A DNA stretch of 64,000 nt from Gloeothece verrucosa PCC 7822 (GTDB lineage Bacteria > Cyanobacteriota > Cyanobacteriia > Cyanobacteriales > Microcystaceae): positions 4,766,501 to 4,830,500 of the forward strand of contig NC_014501.1 in assembly GCF_000147335.1 (NCBI RefSeq). Reading direction: 5' to 3'. Below are positions 9,008 to 17,817 of the stretch, piece after piece (position 1 is the stretch's first letter; the number at the start of each line of letters is the position of its first letter). Under the pieces are notes generated by a model. It saw only the letters and a list, made by a program, of their open reading frames with translations, was not told where the DNA came from and made no database searches. A program made the translations under genes and the position numbers.

Positions 9008-10621
9008 TTAATGAGAAACCGGAATATCGGGCGCTTTAAAGGCCATTTGTTCCATCGGAGTATTAGCCGCTTCAGTCACCAAACTCGGCACAGAATGACG
9101 TAGCCGCGCCGTTAACTGATTAGTGGTTGCGTCATAAATCGAAGTAACAATTTTCGGATAAAACCCAATACCAATAATCGGCACCAACAGACAAGCAATA
9201 ATAAACACTTCTCTGGGTTCAGCATCGATCAAAGCTTGATGAGAAACTAACTCTTTATTTTCCGGACCATAAAGCATTTCTCGCAGCATAGACAGCAGAT
9301 AAATCGGAGTAATAATTACCCCGATAGCCGCTAAAAAGATCATAATGACGCGGAAAGTAGAATTATAAGCATCACTGGTGGCAAAACCAATAAAGACCAT
9401 TAATTCTGCCACAAAGCCGCTCATACCCGGCAAAGCCAGAGAAGCCATCGAACAAGTGGTCCACATGGCAAACATCTTCTTCATTTTTTTACCTACGCCG
9501 CCCATCTCATCCAACATCAGAGTATGAGTGCGGTCATAGGTAGCGCCCACCATAAAGAATAAACTTGCCCCGATCAGTCCGTGAGAAATCATTTGTAGGA
9601 CAGCACCACTAAGTCCTATATCGGTAAACGAAGCGAGTCCTATCAAGACAAAACCCATGTGGGAAATCGAAGAATAGGCAATTTTCCGTTTGAGATTACG
9701 TTGTGCAAAAGAGGTCAAGGCGGCATAGACAATATTCACCACCCCCAAAATAATCAAAACGGGGGCAAACACCGCATGAGCATCGGGTAACATTCCCGCA
9801 TTCATCCGCACCAGGGCATAACCTCCCATCTTTAAGAGGATACCCGCGAGTAACATATGAACCGGTGCCGTTGCTTCTCCGTGTGCATCCGGTAACCAAG
9901 TATGGAGAGGAAAGATCGGTAACTTCACCGCGTATGCAATAAAGAAAGCCGCATACAGCCACAATTGTAAATTCAGGGCGTACTCTTTAGCCGCAATGGC
10001 CCGCATATCAAAAGTAACATCACCCCCATAAAAAGCCATCGTTAGCCCCGCCACGAGAATAAATAAAGACCCGCCGGCGGTATAGATAATAAACTTCGTC
10101 GAAGCATAAAGGCGGCGTTTTCCGCCCCAAATTGCCAGCAACAGATAGACCGGAATTAACTCCAACTCCCAAACCAGGAAGAACAGAAGAATATCTTGCA
10201 CAGCAAACACAGCAATTTGTCCGCCATACATAGCCAGCATCAAGAAATAGAATAATCTAGGCTTGAGGGTAACTGGCCAAGCCGCTAACATAGCTAGAGT
10301 AGTAATAAAGCCGGTAAGAAGGATCAGAGGCATCGAGAGACCATCAGCCCCTACAGACCACTTTAAATCTAATTGAGGAATCCAACTATAGCTTTCCACC
10401 AGTTGTAGATTGGGATTACTGAAATCATAGCCGCTATAGAAGGCATAGACAATCAGAACAAAATCAATTAAACCCACAATCAGGGCATACCATCGCACTG
10501 TACGGGCAGTTTTTTCTTGAACTGCCTCTGAACCTTCACTAGGAAAAAGAAAGATCAGCAGTGAGGCAACGACGGGAAAAATAATAATGATAGTTAACCA
10601 AGGAAAATTAGCAACATTCAT
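9008..10621 (-). CDS. ndhD: NDH-1 proton-pumping membrane subunit NdhD (NuoM/subunit 4 type)
   Basis: 537-residue polytopic membrane protein of the thylakoid NDH-1 complex, which takes electrons to plastoquinone in respiration and cyclic electron flow. It has about 14 hydrophobic segments. Conserved antiporter-like signatures are WELELIPVYLLLAIWGG (essential Glu of TM5), KLPIFPLHTWLPDAHGEA (Lys/His of the discontinuous helix) and the ISHGLIGASLFF region. The MGGVGKKMKKM loop is typical of NdhD. Cyanobacteria carry several ndhD paralogues; this reads like the D1/D2 respiratory type rather than the CO2-uptake D3/D4 type, but that is an impression. No other ndh genes are adjacent. Confidence 0.95.
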   Translation of the reverse strand: MNVANFPWLTIIIIFPVVASLLIFLFPSEGSEAVQEKTARTVRWYALIVGLIDFVLIVYAFYSGYDFSNPNLQLVESYSWIPQLDLKWSVGADGLSMPLILLTGFITTLAMLAAWPVTLKPRLFYFLMLAMYGGQIAVFAVQDILLFFLVWELELIPVYLLLAIWGGKRRLYASTKFIIYTAGGSLFILVAGLTMAFYGGDVTFDMRAIAAKEYALNLQLWLYAAFFIAYAVKLPIFPLHTWLPDAHGEATAPVHMLLAGILLKMGGYALVRMNAGMLPDAHAVFAPVLIILGVVNIVYAALTSFAQRNLKRKIAYSSISHMGFVLIGLASFTDIGLSGAVLQMISHGLIGASLFFMVGATYDRTHTLMLDEMGGVGKKMKKMFAMWTTCSMASLALPGMSGFVAELMVFIGFATSDAYNSTFRVIMIFLAAIGVIITPIYLLSMLREMLYGPENKELVSHQALIDAEPREVFIIACLLVPIIGIGFYPKIVTSIYDATTNQLTARLRHSVPSLVTEAANTPMEQMAFKAPDIPVSH

Positions 10622-10934
10622 GGGAAATTAGCCATTGAATCCAAACAAGTGCTTAGACGGGTTTTGTATCGAGTTATTTTGACAGGGGACAGGATTTGGG
10701 TAGGTAATTTTAACCAAATTGAACTACTGTACCATCAACCAATCTAACAGCATTTCTCAGGGGGGGGTCATTTTGATCATGTTTAGTTTGGTTTTTGGCA
10801 CATCTTGATGTTGGTAGTCGCCTTTACTATGGATAAAATTCTATGTTAAGCACAAATCTGGGTTACAAAAACCGACTTCTGAGTTTTGACTTGTGACTTG
10901 TGACTTCGTTAACCAACTACTTAGAACAGCGATT
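10622..10934. other. Divergent intergenic region upstream of ndhD
   Basis: 313 bases between ndhD (minus) and the DUF6765-like gene (plus), so it should carry both promoters. Two copies of GACTTGT in tandem (10889-10903) belong to the short tandem repeats scattered through this window. A run of eight G occurs near 10762. No ORF or RNA gene is seen. Confidence 0.45.
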
Positions 10935-12035
10935 ATGCAAATCGATTTCCATCACGGTGTCACTTATACCGTTGCTCGTTTAGCAGGATTTAACCATCAA
11001 CAGGCCGATATTATCGCCTATTGCGCTCAGTATGTCGATGATGCCACCAACTCAGGGGTAATTCGCTTTAATAACGGTGCTTTATTTCGGCGCAGGAGTT
11101 CAGCCCATAAGCGGCTAGACTATCGGAATTTTAGGCAACTGGCAAGTCATCATGTTTGGATACCCTTTCATTTTCTGCCCGGCAATGGGGGATTACCCCG
11201 GGACGAAAATCCGCCAGGAAAATTTATTAACAAACTGATCTGTTATCCTAATAGCCATGTAGCCCAAGATATGTTAAAAGAATGTATCGAACAGCGTCAT
11301 CTCCCGCATGGATTACATCGCTTAGGAATTGCCATGCACGTCTATGCAGATACTTGGGCACATCAAGGGTTTGCCGGCGTTAATCATAAGGTCAATGAAG
11401 CTAAATTAATCTTAGATGATCAAGGAAATCCCGACCTCGCCAAAACCGAGAAAATTAAAAAATATTTCCGAAAAAATATCTATGAACGCATGGCTAATGC
11501 CTTTATGAGTGAAGCCTTTCCCATTGGACATGGTGCAGTCTTAGGAAATCCTGATAAACCTTTTTTAAAGTGGGGTTACATCAATGGCTTAAATGAAATC
11601 ATCGATAGAGATAATTCAAAAGACTTTTTAGAAGCTGCCCAACAGATGTATCAATGGATGCAACGCTATCGCCTAGGAAATTCGGCGGCTGAAGTGGCGG
11701 CTATGTCGGTATCTGACCAAAAACTTATTGCCCAAAAATTACAAAATATCACTGAATTAAGTGGTAAAAAAAGACATAAATATTGGTTAAAAAGTTTAGA
11801 AAATGGAGAATTTAGTTTTGGCAATAGTGAAGTTAATTATATAGCAAAAGGCAAAGGATCTTGGAAATATGAGGCTTTAAAAAACGAGCAAGAAAAGGAT
11901 AGTGGAGACGAAATTTATATTTATGAAACTAATTTTTTAAACAGTAATTGGAAACTATTTCATGATGCCCTAGAAGCGCATTATTTTTATATAATTCATG
12001 TTTTGCTGCCTCAATACGGCATTTGTATGATTTAA
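10935..12035 (+). CDS. DUF6765-like protein of unknown function
   Basis: 366 residues from ATG at 10935, which begins MQIDFHHGVTYTVARLAGF. A GTG 42 bases upstream lies inside a tandem repeat and is a poor start. The protein is rich in paired histidines and aspartates: DFHHGVTY near the start, YCAQYVDDATNSG about residue 30, and HVYADTWAHQGFAG near residue 150. These conserved His/Asp clusters look like a metal centre in an all-helical fold, loosely like zinc-dependent phospholipase C or HD-type arrangements. That is inference. I recognise the pattern as the family annotated DUF6765, which has no known function. It is soluble, with no signal peptide. It precedes the HTH-AAA gene by 129 bases in the same direction, so co-transcription is possible. 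Confidence 0.75.
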   Translation: MQIDFHHGVTYTVARLAGFNHQQADIIAYCAQYVDDATNSGVIRFNNGALFRRRSSAHKRLDYRNFRQLASHHVWIPFHFLPGNGGLPRDENPPGKFINKLICYPNSHVAQDMLKECIEQRHLPHGLHRLGIAMHVYADTWAHQGFAGVNHKVNEAKLILDDQGNPDLAKTEKIKKYFRKNIYERMANAFMSEAFPIGHGAVLGNPDKPFLKWGYINGLNEIIDRDNSKDFLEAAQQMYQWMQRYRLGNSAAEVAAMSVSDQKLIAQKLQNITELSGKKRHKYWLKSLENGEFSFGNSEVNYIAKGKGSWKYEALKNEQEKDSGDEIYIYETNFLNSNWKLFHDALEAHYFYIIHVLLPQYGICMI

Positions 12036-12164
12036 TCATAGACCATGCGGTAAATACTGTGAGTAGTATCACAGAGGCGGGGTGGTAGAGATTACTGCTC
12101 ACGGCTTTTCAGAAGTGGTATTACTAATAACAAGTAAAAAAGCAAAAAAACAACCGCCAATGCT

Positions 12165-14060
12165 ATGTTACTAACCGCCGCTCAATCCTTCAGAGAGCAA
12201 ACCCTCTCACAGCCGCACCTTAATGATATCTTAAACTTTGCTGAGACAGTGATTCACCGCAAAAGTGGAAAACATCTCAACGATTTACAGCGAGTGGTTC
12301 TCTATGAATCATTACTAGCCACCAAAAAAACCTATGAACAAATCGCCAACGAACATGGCTATTCCGAAAACTACATCCAACAAGTAGTGGCGACAAAATT
12401 GTGGAAACTGTTAACCGAAGGTATCGGCGAAAAAGTCACCAAAGCTAATGTACGTTCGGTTTTAGAAAGGAATCTCTCCCAATCGAGTCCACAGCATCTC
12501 TCAAAAAACCGAGAATTTCAGCCGCCGCATCAACCCGTCAAAAGCGAAGAAAGCACCCCTCAAAAAAAGAGATTATTAATTCTCTATCCTGATGGAGAAA
12601 CGGTAGTCACCCTTGTGCAAACCTTGGAGAGTGCTTTATCTAACTACGAACTATCGCTCAAATCTTGGCAAAATCTCTTTGAGAAAGCGCAAGACTCACA
12701 ACAGAAAGCAACGATCAACGATTATGATTATTGCCTCCTACTTTTAGAGGGAACCTGTCCGGTTGATCAATCTATCGTTGATCAATCTATGATAGAAGTG
12801 ATTCAATGGGCTATTACCTGCAAAGGAAACCCTCAAAAGCCGCCCTTGATAGTGATTCGGATCAGTGCTTTCCCCCTTTTTCCTCTTACTCCTATGAACG
12901 AGCAATTCAAACATCACTCTTTACAGATTCCTCAATTGCTATGGTCTAGTTCATCTGATACAGCCAAACTGCTCAAAGATATCAGCCGCCATTTAGAGAT
13001 GAACCCGGAGTTAACTCAAAACCTGTCAGGATTTTGTCCTTGGATGGAAGCGGAATTGAGCGAGGGAAGTGTCGCCTTAAATTCTCGCTTTTATGTAGAG
13101 CGTCATCCGGATGAATTGAGATGTTATCAAGAGATTACTAAACCCGGGGCAATGGTGAGTCTTAAAGCGCCTAAACAGATGGGAAAAACCTCTTTATTAA
13201 ATCGCATTTTAGCTTATGCCGCTTCTCGAAACTATCAAACTGTTCTGATTGATTTTCAGAAAGCTGATGCAGAAATTTTGAGCGATTCTAATAAATTATT
13301 ACGTTGGTTATGCGCCAATATTTGCCGGCAATTTGAATTTGAGGTTAAACTCGATGATTATTGGGATAGCGATCTCGGTAGTAAAATGAGTTGCTCGTTG
13401 TTTTTTCAGGAATATCTTCTCAAACAAGTGCAAACGCCTTTGGTTTTAGCTTTAGAAGAAGTTAATGAAGTTTTTGAAAATCTATCGAGTGCTAGAACCT
13501 TACTCACCCTGCTGCGTTCTTGGCATGAAGAAAGTAAATTTAGTTGTATTTGGCAAAAACTCCGTTTAGTGCTGGTGCAATCTACCGAAGTGTATGTGCC
13601 GCTTAATATTAATCAATCTCCTTTTTATGGTGGATTAGTGATCGACTTACGGCCTTTTAATGTGCAACAAGTACAACAATTAGCCAAGGCTTACGAGCTA
13701 ACCTTAAGTGTAACTGAATGCGACCGACTGATGGCTTTATTGGGCGGACATCCTTATTTAGTGCGCTTAACTCTAGAGCATATAGCGAGGAAAAAGTCAA
13801 GTCTCCAAGAATTGATTCAATCTGCTGACACAGATACGAGTATATATATAGAGCATTTACATAGACTGCTAGGGCAGTTACAACAGCATAGTGAACTTCA
13901 GAGAGCTTTTGCCCAAGTTTTAAGCTCATCAGAGTCAGTCATGCTCGAGCCAAGCCAAAAATTTAAACTCAAAAGTATGGGTTTAGTGCGACTGCATAAT
14001 AATGAGGTAAGCGTGAGTTGTCAATTGTATCAACGTTATTTTAAGGAGCGTCTGCACTGA
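12165..14060 (+). CDS. vMAP-type HTH / AAA-like (AAA_35) signalling ATPase
   Basis: 631-residue multidomain protein. Residues 20-105 form a helix-turn-helix of the vWA-MoxR-associated-protein N-terminal type (ATKKTYEQIANEHGYSENYIQQVVATKLWKLL). Residues 135-275 are an alpha/beta region (KKRLLILYPDG ... YCLLLLEG ... PLIVIRISAFPL) that looks like a receiver/TIR-like sensing domain without clear catalytic residues. Residues 305-630 are an AAA-like ATPase with a Walker A variant APKQMGKTS (Lys341) and Walker B LVLALEEVN (Glu431-432). Such proteins are frequent in multicellular and colonial cyanobacteria, where they have been proposed to act in NTP-dependent signalling or conflict systems. No effector gene is adjacent. 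The stop codon is immediately followed by the convergent cugP stop with no gap. Confidence 0.8.
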   Translation: MLLTAAQSFREQTLSQPHLNDILNFAETVIHRKSGKHLNDLQRVVLYESLLATKKTYEQIANEHGYSENYIQQVVATKLWKLLTEGIGEKVTKANVRSVLERNLSQSSPQHLSKNREFQPPHQPVKSEESTPQKKRLLILYPDGETVVTLVQTLESALSNYELSLKSWQNLFEKAQDSQQKATINDYDYCLLLLEGTCPVDQSIVDQSMIEVIQWAITCKGNPQKPPLIVIRISAFPLFPLTPMNEQFKHHSLQIPQLLWSSSSDTAKLLKDISRHLEMNPELTQNLSGFCPWMEAELSEGSVALNSRFYVERHPDELRCYQEITKPGAMVSLKAPKQMGKTSLLNRILAYAASRNYQTVLIDFQKADAEILSDSNKLLRWLCANICRQFEFEVKLDDYWDSDLGSKMSCSLFFQEYLLKQVQTPLVLALEEVNEVFENLSSARTLLTLLRSWHEESKFSCIWQKLRLVLVQSTEVYVPLNINQSPFYGGLVIDLRPFNVQQVQQLAKAYELTLSVTECDRLMALLGGHPYLVRLTLEHIARKKSSLQELIQSADTDTSIYIEHLHRLLGQLQQHSELQRAFAQVLSSSESVMLEPSQKFKLKSMGLVRLHNNEVSVSCQLYQRYFKERLH

Positions 14061-15227
14061 CTAAATTCCCTGATTGAGTAAATCAGCAATCGCTTTTTGT
14101 CTTTGTCCATTTTCGGAAGAGAAAACTTGACGAGCGTCGGTAATTAACCAATCTAAGGCAGCCGCTTGTACATCAATGGCGGCTCCGGTTTTATCGACAC
14201 AATAGCGCCCAAAGACTAATTTATCCACCAAGCGAACTCCGGGGCCTAAACGAGAATATTCAAAAATCACGCTATTGTCTACAGTGGCTCCACTACAAAT
14301 CCAACAATTAGGGCCTATCATGGTAGGTCCAATAATCTTAGCACCGTCTTCGATGCGGGTCATACTGCCAATATAGACGGGTCCGGTGACTTCCACTTTA
14401 TCCCAGTTAACGGCGATATTTAGCCCTGTAAAAATGCCCGGTTTAACTTCAATACCCGGAATAGCAACATTTTTAATTTCTCGATTTAATACCCCTCGGA
14501 TAGCGTGCCAATAGTCAGGAACCTTTCCAATATCCACCCATTCAAATTCCATATTTAAGGCATAGAAAGGGGCCCCTTTTTCTACTAATTTCGGGAACAA
14601 TTCACCTCCTATATCATATTTTTGATTAGGCGGAATAAAATCGATCACTTCAGGCTCAAAAATATAAATACCGGTGTTGATCTCGGTGCTAAGAGCTTCT
14701 TCTACAGAGGGTTTTTCTTGGAAACTTTTAATACGTCCTTCTTGATCGCTCACCACTACCCCATAACTAGAGACTTCTTCTTTAGAGACAGTTTTAGTAA
14801 TGACTGTAGCGATCGAGCCTTTTTCTTTGTGCCATTTAACGGCGGCGGTTAAATCGAGATCGATTAAAGCATCTCCACAAAGAACCACAAAGGTTTCATC
14901 AAAGAAAGGATTAAAATCTTGAATACGTTTAATTCCCCCGGCTGATCCTAAAGCTTCTCCCACTAACTTGCCATCTTCGCCGATGTATCCTTCACAGGAA
15001 TAGCCAATCTGAACTCCGAAGCGCTGACCATCTCGAAAATAGCTTTCTATTTCTTCTGCTAGATGACTGACATTCACCATAATTTGGTCAAAGCCATGTT
15101 GACGTAGTAATTCCAGCAGGAATTCCATGACCGGTTTTTGTAAGATCGGTATTAACGGTTTAGGAGTTGTATAGGTGATAGGACGTACACGAGTCCCTTT
15201 TCCAGCCGCCAGAATCATGGCTTTCAT
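14061..15227 (-). CDS. cugP: UDP-glucose pyrophosphorylase of the cyanobacterial CugP type (nucleotidyltransferase + left-handed beta-helix)
   Basis: 388 residues. The N-terminal nucleotidyltransferase domain starts MKAMILAAGKGTRVRP, the G-x-G-T-R-x-R-P pyrophosphorylase signature. LCGDALIDLDL (about 110) carries the metal-binding Asp, and EFEWVDIGKVPDY (about 228) lies in the sugar-binding region. The C-terminal 120 residues contain hexapeptide-type repeats (VYIGSMTRIEDGAKIIGPTMIGPN read in pieces) of a left-handed beta-helix. Length and architecture match what I remember of CugP, the non-GalU UDP-glucose pyrophosphorylase of cyanobacteria, which supplies UDP-glucose for glycolipids and polysaccharide. 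Databases often label this family mannose-1-phosphate guanylyltransferase, and that alternative cannot be excluded here. Confidence 0.85.
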   Translation of the reverse strand: MKAMILAAGKGTRVRPITYTTPKPLIPILQKPVMEFLLELLRQHGFDQIMVNVSHLAEEIESYFRDGQRFGVQIGYSCEGYIGEDGKLVGEALGSAGGIKRIQDFNPFFDETFVVLCGDALIDLDLTAAVKWHKEKGSIATVITKTVSKEEVSSYGVVVSDQEGRIKSFQEKPSVEEALSTEINTGIYIFEPEVIDFIPPNQKYDIGGELFPKLVEKGAPFYALNMEFEWVDIGKVPDYWHAIRGVLNREIKNVAIPGIEVKPGIFTGLNIAVNWDKVEVTGPVYIGSMTRIEDGAKIIGPTMIGPNCWICSGATVDNSVIFEYSRLGPGVRLVDKLVFGRYCVDKTGAAIDVQAAALDWLITDARQVFSSENGQRQKAIADLLNQGI

Positions 15228-15309
15228 GAATAGTTCTTCCTTATATTGGTTATGCCAGAGTAAATTTGATGATAATGAGACCAGTTTAGCATCTCGACAA
15301 ACAAAGTTT

Positions 15310-16074
15310 CTACACTAGGACTCGAATTTGTAAATCTTGATAAAATTCGCTTTGGGATAACTCTACCTTGGATTGAGAAGACAGTAATAAAAGTGCCCAA
15401 AAAACCCCCACTCGATCCGGGTTTTTGGCGGATTGATCTGGGTCAACCTTCCAACAATGTAACAATTCTTCTAGCTCAAGAGAATTTTGATTTCCAGTCA
15501 GTAGAGGCAATTCTATGCGGAGAAATTGATCTAATTGGTTGGCTAATTCGGTTAAATTTTCTTGGTGTGCTAGTTGGGTAATGACTCTAAGTGCTTCGCG
15601 TCGAGATACAGAACGATGGCTTTTCGAGACAGGAGAAGGTGAAGCTTTTTCTAATTGGCTGGCAATTTGTTCTAATTGTCCGATCAACTCACTGAGGGTA
15701 ACTCGACGTTTACGTAAGGGAGGGGCACTTTTACGTCTTTTGATGTGCCGTTCTAAATCGAGGGGTAAACGACGTTTTTGGGCTTCGTTTTCTAATTCTT
15801 CAGGTTCGATGAGGCTTTCTGGTTCTTCTTCGTTTTCTAAACTTTCTAGGGTATCTGCTTTGAGTAATACCAGCATCGAAGCCCATAAAAAAGTTTGTCC
15901 TGAACGAGATAAATTGCCTTGTTGATCAGCCGAATCTAGGTCATCCGGCAATCCTAACTCCACTAAAAAACGGTCAATAACATCAATAACTTGTACATCC
16001 CAAGGGTCTATTTCCCCTTGTTGTGCCATTTCGATTAAAGTGGCAATCGCTGCTTGAGCCGGTGTTGTGGTCAT
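15310..16074 (-). CDS. scpA: Segregation and condensation protein A
   Basis: Kleisin subunit of the SMC-ScpAB condensin that compacts and segregates chromosomes. 254 residues. The N-terminal SMC-neck-binding helices start AAIATLIEMAQQGEIDPWDVQVIDVIDRFL, read in two parts, where IDPWDV is the typical ScpA signature. The C-terminal winged-helix (from about 190) binds the SMC cap. The middle is charged and rich in Glu then Lys/Arg. This is the usual length. It is divergent from pdxH with only 37 bases between starts, so the two promoters overlap the opposing 5' regions. Confidence 0.9.
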   Translation of the reverse strand: MTTTPAQAAIATLIEMAQQGEIDPWDVQVIDVIDRFLVELGLPDDLDSADQQGNLSRSGQTFLWASMLVLLKADTLESLENEEEPESLIEPEELENEAQKRRLPLDLERHIKRRKSAPPLRKRRVTLSELIGQLEQIASQLEKASPSPVSKSHRSVSRREALRVITQLAHQENLTELANQLDQFLRIELPLLTGNQNSLELEELLHCWKVDPDQSAKNPDRVGVFWALLLLSSQSKVELSQSEFYQDLQIRVLV

Positions 16075-16111
16075 AATATTAAAGAAATGGATTAATAAAG
16101 ATGAGTGAACG

Positions 16112-16756
16112 ATGGATCAATCAATCGCTGATTTACGGCAAAATTATACCCTTGCTGGCTTAAGCTTAGCCGATGCGAATCCTAACCCATTTTTACAGTT
16201 TCGACTCTGGTTTGACCAAGCCCTCTGTGCCGGTTTACTTGAGCCTAATGCGATGACTATAGCAACGGTTGACGCTGAGGGTAAACCCAAGGCGAGAATG
16301 GTATTACTAAAAGATTTTGATGAGCGAGGTTTTGTTTTTTTTACCAACTATGACAGTGCTAAGGGACAACAATTAGCCCAAAATCCTTGGGCGGCGTTAG
16401 TTTTTTGGTGGGATGTTTTAGAACGTCAAGTTCGCATCGAGGGAAAGGTGGAAAAAGTTTCTCCCCAAGACTCAGATGCTTATTTTGCTTCTCGCCCTCT
16501 ATTATCTCGTCTCGGTGCTTTAGCTTCCCCTCAAAGTCAAGTGGTGGAAAGTCGAGAGGTTTTAGAACAGCGTTTAGAACTCTTAAAAGAAAAATATCGT
16601 GACCAAGAAATCCCTCGCCCGCCCCATTGGGGAGGTTTGAGAGTGGTTCCGGACCTGATGGAATTTTGGTGTGGCCGGCCTAGCCGCTTACATGATCGTC
16701 TACGCTATCGTTTAAGTGTTGAGGGAACTTGGGTGATTGAGCGTTTATCACCTTAA
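16112..16756 (+). CDS. pdxH: Pyridoxamine 5'-phosphate oxidase
   Basis: 214-residue FMN enzyme that oxidises pyridoxamine or pyridoxine 5'-phosphate to pyridoxal 5'-phosphate, the last step of the vitamin B6 salvage route. Signatures are PKARMVLLKDFDERGFVFFTNY (FMN binding, read in parts), the C-terminal dimerisation motif IPRPPHWGG, VPDLMEFWCGRPSRLHDR, and the terminal RLSP. Length is normal. The start ATG at 16112 lies 37 bases from the divergent scpA start. A creatininase-family gene follows after 39 bases in the same direction. Confidence 0.95.
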   Translation: MDQSIADLRQNYTLAGLSLADANPNPFLQFRLWFDQALCAGLLEPNAMTIATVDAEGKPKARMVLLKDFDERGFVFFTNYDSAKGQQLAQNPWAALVFWWDVLERQVRIEGKVEKVSPQDSDAYFASRPLLSRLGALASPQSQVVESREVLEQRLELLKEKYRDQEIPRPPHWGGLRVVPDLMEFWCGRPSRLHDRLRYRLSVEGTWVIERLSP

Positions 16757-16795
16757 TCTAGGCATAACTAACTATTTTTTGGACTAACTTTGGCG

Positions 16796-17608
16796 ATGAT
16801 GCACGGTTTTATTCCTCCAAAGCGTTTTTTTCCTTATCTAACCTGGACAGATATTCAGGCCATGCCAGATAAGGAAAATGTGGTGATTATTCAGCCTGTG
16901 GGTGCTATTGAACAACATGGGCCCCATTTACCGATTATTGTTGATTCGGCTATCAGTATGGGAGTCTTGGGAAAGGCACTGTTAAAATTAGATGCTGAAA
17001 TTCCGGCTTATGCTTTACCCTGTTTATATTATGGAAAATCTAACGAACATTGGCATTTTCCAGGCACTATTACCCTCAGCGCCCAAACCTTGTTATCGGT
17101 TATCCAAGAAATGGCCCAGAGTCTCTATCGTTCAGGTTTCCGTAAATTGGTATTGATGAATTCTCACGGGGGGCAACCCCAAATTATGGAAATTGCCGCT
17201 AGAGACCTACACCAGCAATATCCCGATTTTAGCGTTTTTCCTCTGTTTACCTGGCGAGTTCCTCATATTGCTAAAGAATTACTCACCCCTCAAGAGTTAG
17301 AATATGGTATCCATGCAGGAGATGCTGAAACGAGTATTTTGCTCTCTTTGTTGCCGGAACAAGTCAAAATGGATCAGGCCGTCAAGGAATATCCCCAAGG
17401 TTTACCGGCAGATAGTTTGCTCTCTATGGAAGGAAAGTTACCTTTTGCTTGGTTGACAGCCGAGTTAAGCCAAAGCGGCGTGATGGGAGATGCTACTGCC
17501 GCCAGCCGCGAAAAAGGGGATCGTCTTCTCGAATCTGTTAGTAATGGATGGGTTCAAGTGATTAAAGATGTTTATCAGTTTCGCCAACCTAAGCGGCACA
17601 AAGGTTAA
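16796..17608 (+). CDS. Creatininase-family metal-dependent amidohydrolase
   Basis: 270 residues from ATG at 16796; an in-frame TTG two codons earlier is a weaker start. Metal-ligand motifs of the creatininase superfamily are visible: GAIEQHGPHLP (Glu and His), a following Asp in PIIVDSAI, MNSHGGQ, and HAGDAETS with the C-terminal Glu ligand. In cyanobacteria members of this family have no assigned substrate; the superfamily also contains formamide hydrolases of riboflavin and F420 pathways and MftE peptidases. It is probably in an operon with pdxH (39-base gap). Function beyond the family is unknown. Confidence 0.88.
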   Translation: MMHGFIPPKRFFPYLTWTDIQAMPDKENVVIIQPVGAIEQHGPHLPIIVDSAISMGVLGKALLKLDAEIPAYALPCLYYGKSNEHWHFPGTITLSAQTLLSVIQEMAQSLYRSGFRKLVLMNSHGGQPQIMEIAARDLHQQYPDFSVFPLFTWRVPHIAKELLTPQELEYGIHAGDAETSILLSLLPEQVKMDQAVKEYPQGLPADSLLSMEGKLPFAWLTAELSQSGVMGDATAASREKGDRLLESVSNGWVQVIKDVYQFRQPKRHKG

Positions 17609-17620
17609 ATAGATAAATTC

Positions 17621-17757
17621 CCTGACCCTGAAGGGTCGGGCTATACGGACAAAGCCTGCCTACGCAGGCTTCAATATTTAATATTTATTAATAACAAATA
17701 ATTTAGCCCGCTCCTGCGGGCTTCGTTCGTGTAGCTGCACCCTTCAGGGTGGCAGCG
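17621..17757. repeat. MITE-like repeat with inverted 12-base ends and internal hairpins
   Basis: A roughly 130-base palindromic block in the spacer after the creatininase gene. ACCCTGAAGGGT (17625-17636) at one side is the exact reverse complement of ACCCTTCAGGGT (17739-17750) at the other. In between lie two perfect hairpins: AAGCCTGC-CTAC-GCAGGCTT (17652-17671) and AGCCCGC-TCCT-GCGGGCT (17705-17722). The first has a relative at about 63036-63057. This looks like a small non-autonomous interspersed repeat; no ORF. Confidence 0.6.
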
Positions 17758-17768
17758 TTTGGGAATAT

Positions 17769-17800
17769 GAAACAGCCCTGCCCTTGATAAGGGGGGAACA
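17769..17800. repeat. Interspersed repeat, copy A (GAAACAGCCCTGCC core)
   Basis: GAAACAGCCCTGCC (17769-17782) followed by a CCCTT-GAT-AAGGG hairpin. The same 14-base core recurs at 54045-54058, followed by a similar GATAGGGGGG. It is an intergenic repeat family shared by two distant spacers in this window. Confidence 0.6.
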
Positions 17801-17817
17801 GTTTCAACGCTCATGTC

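Noticed and set aside
9696..9962. Antisense-frame ORF within ndhD
   Set aside because: Same-strand out-of-frame shadow of a complete conserved membrane protein.
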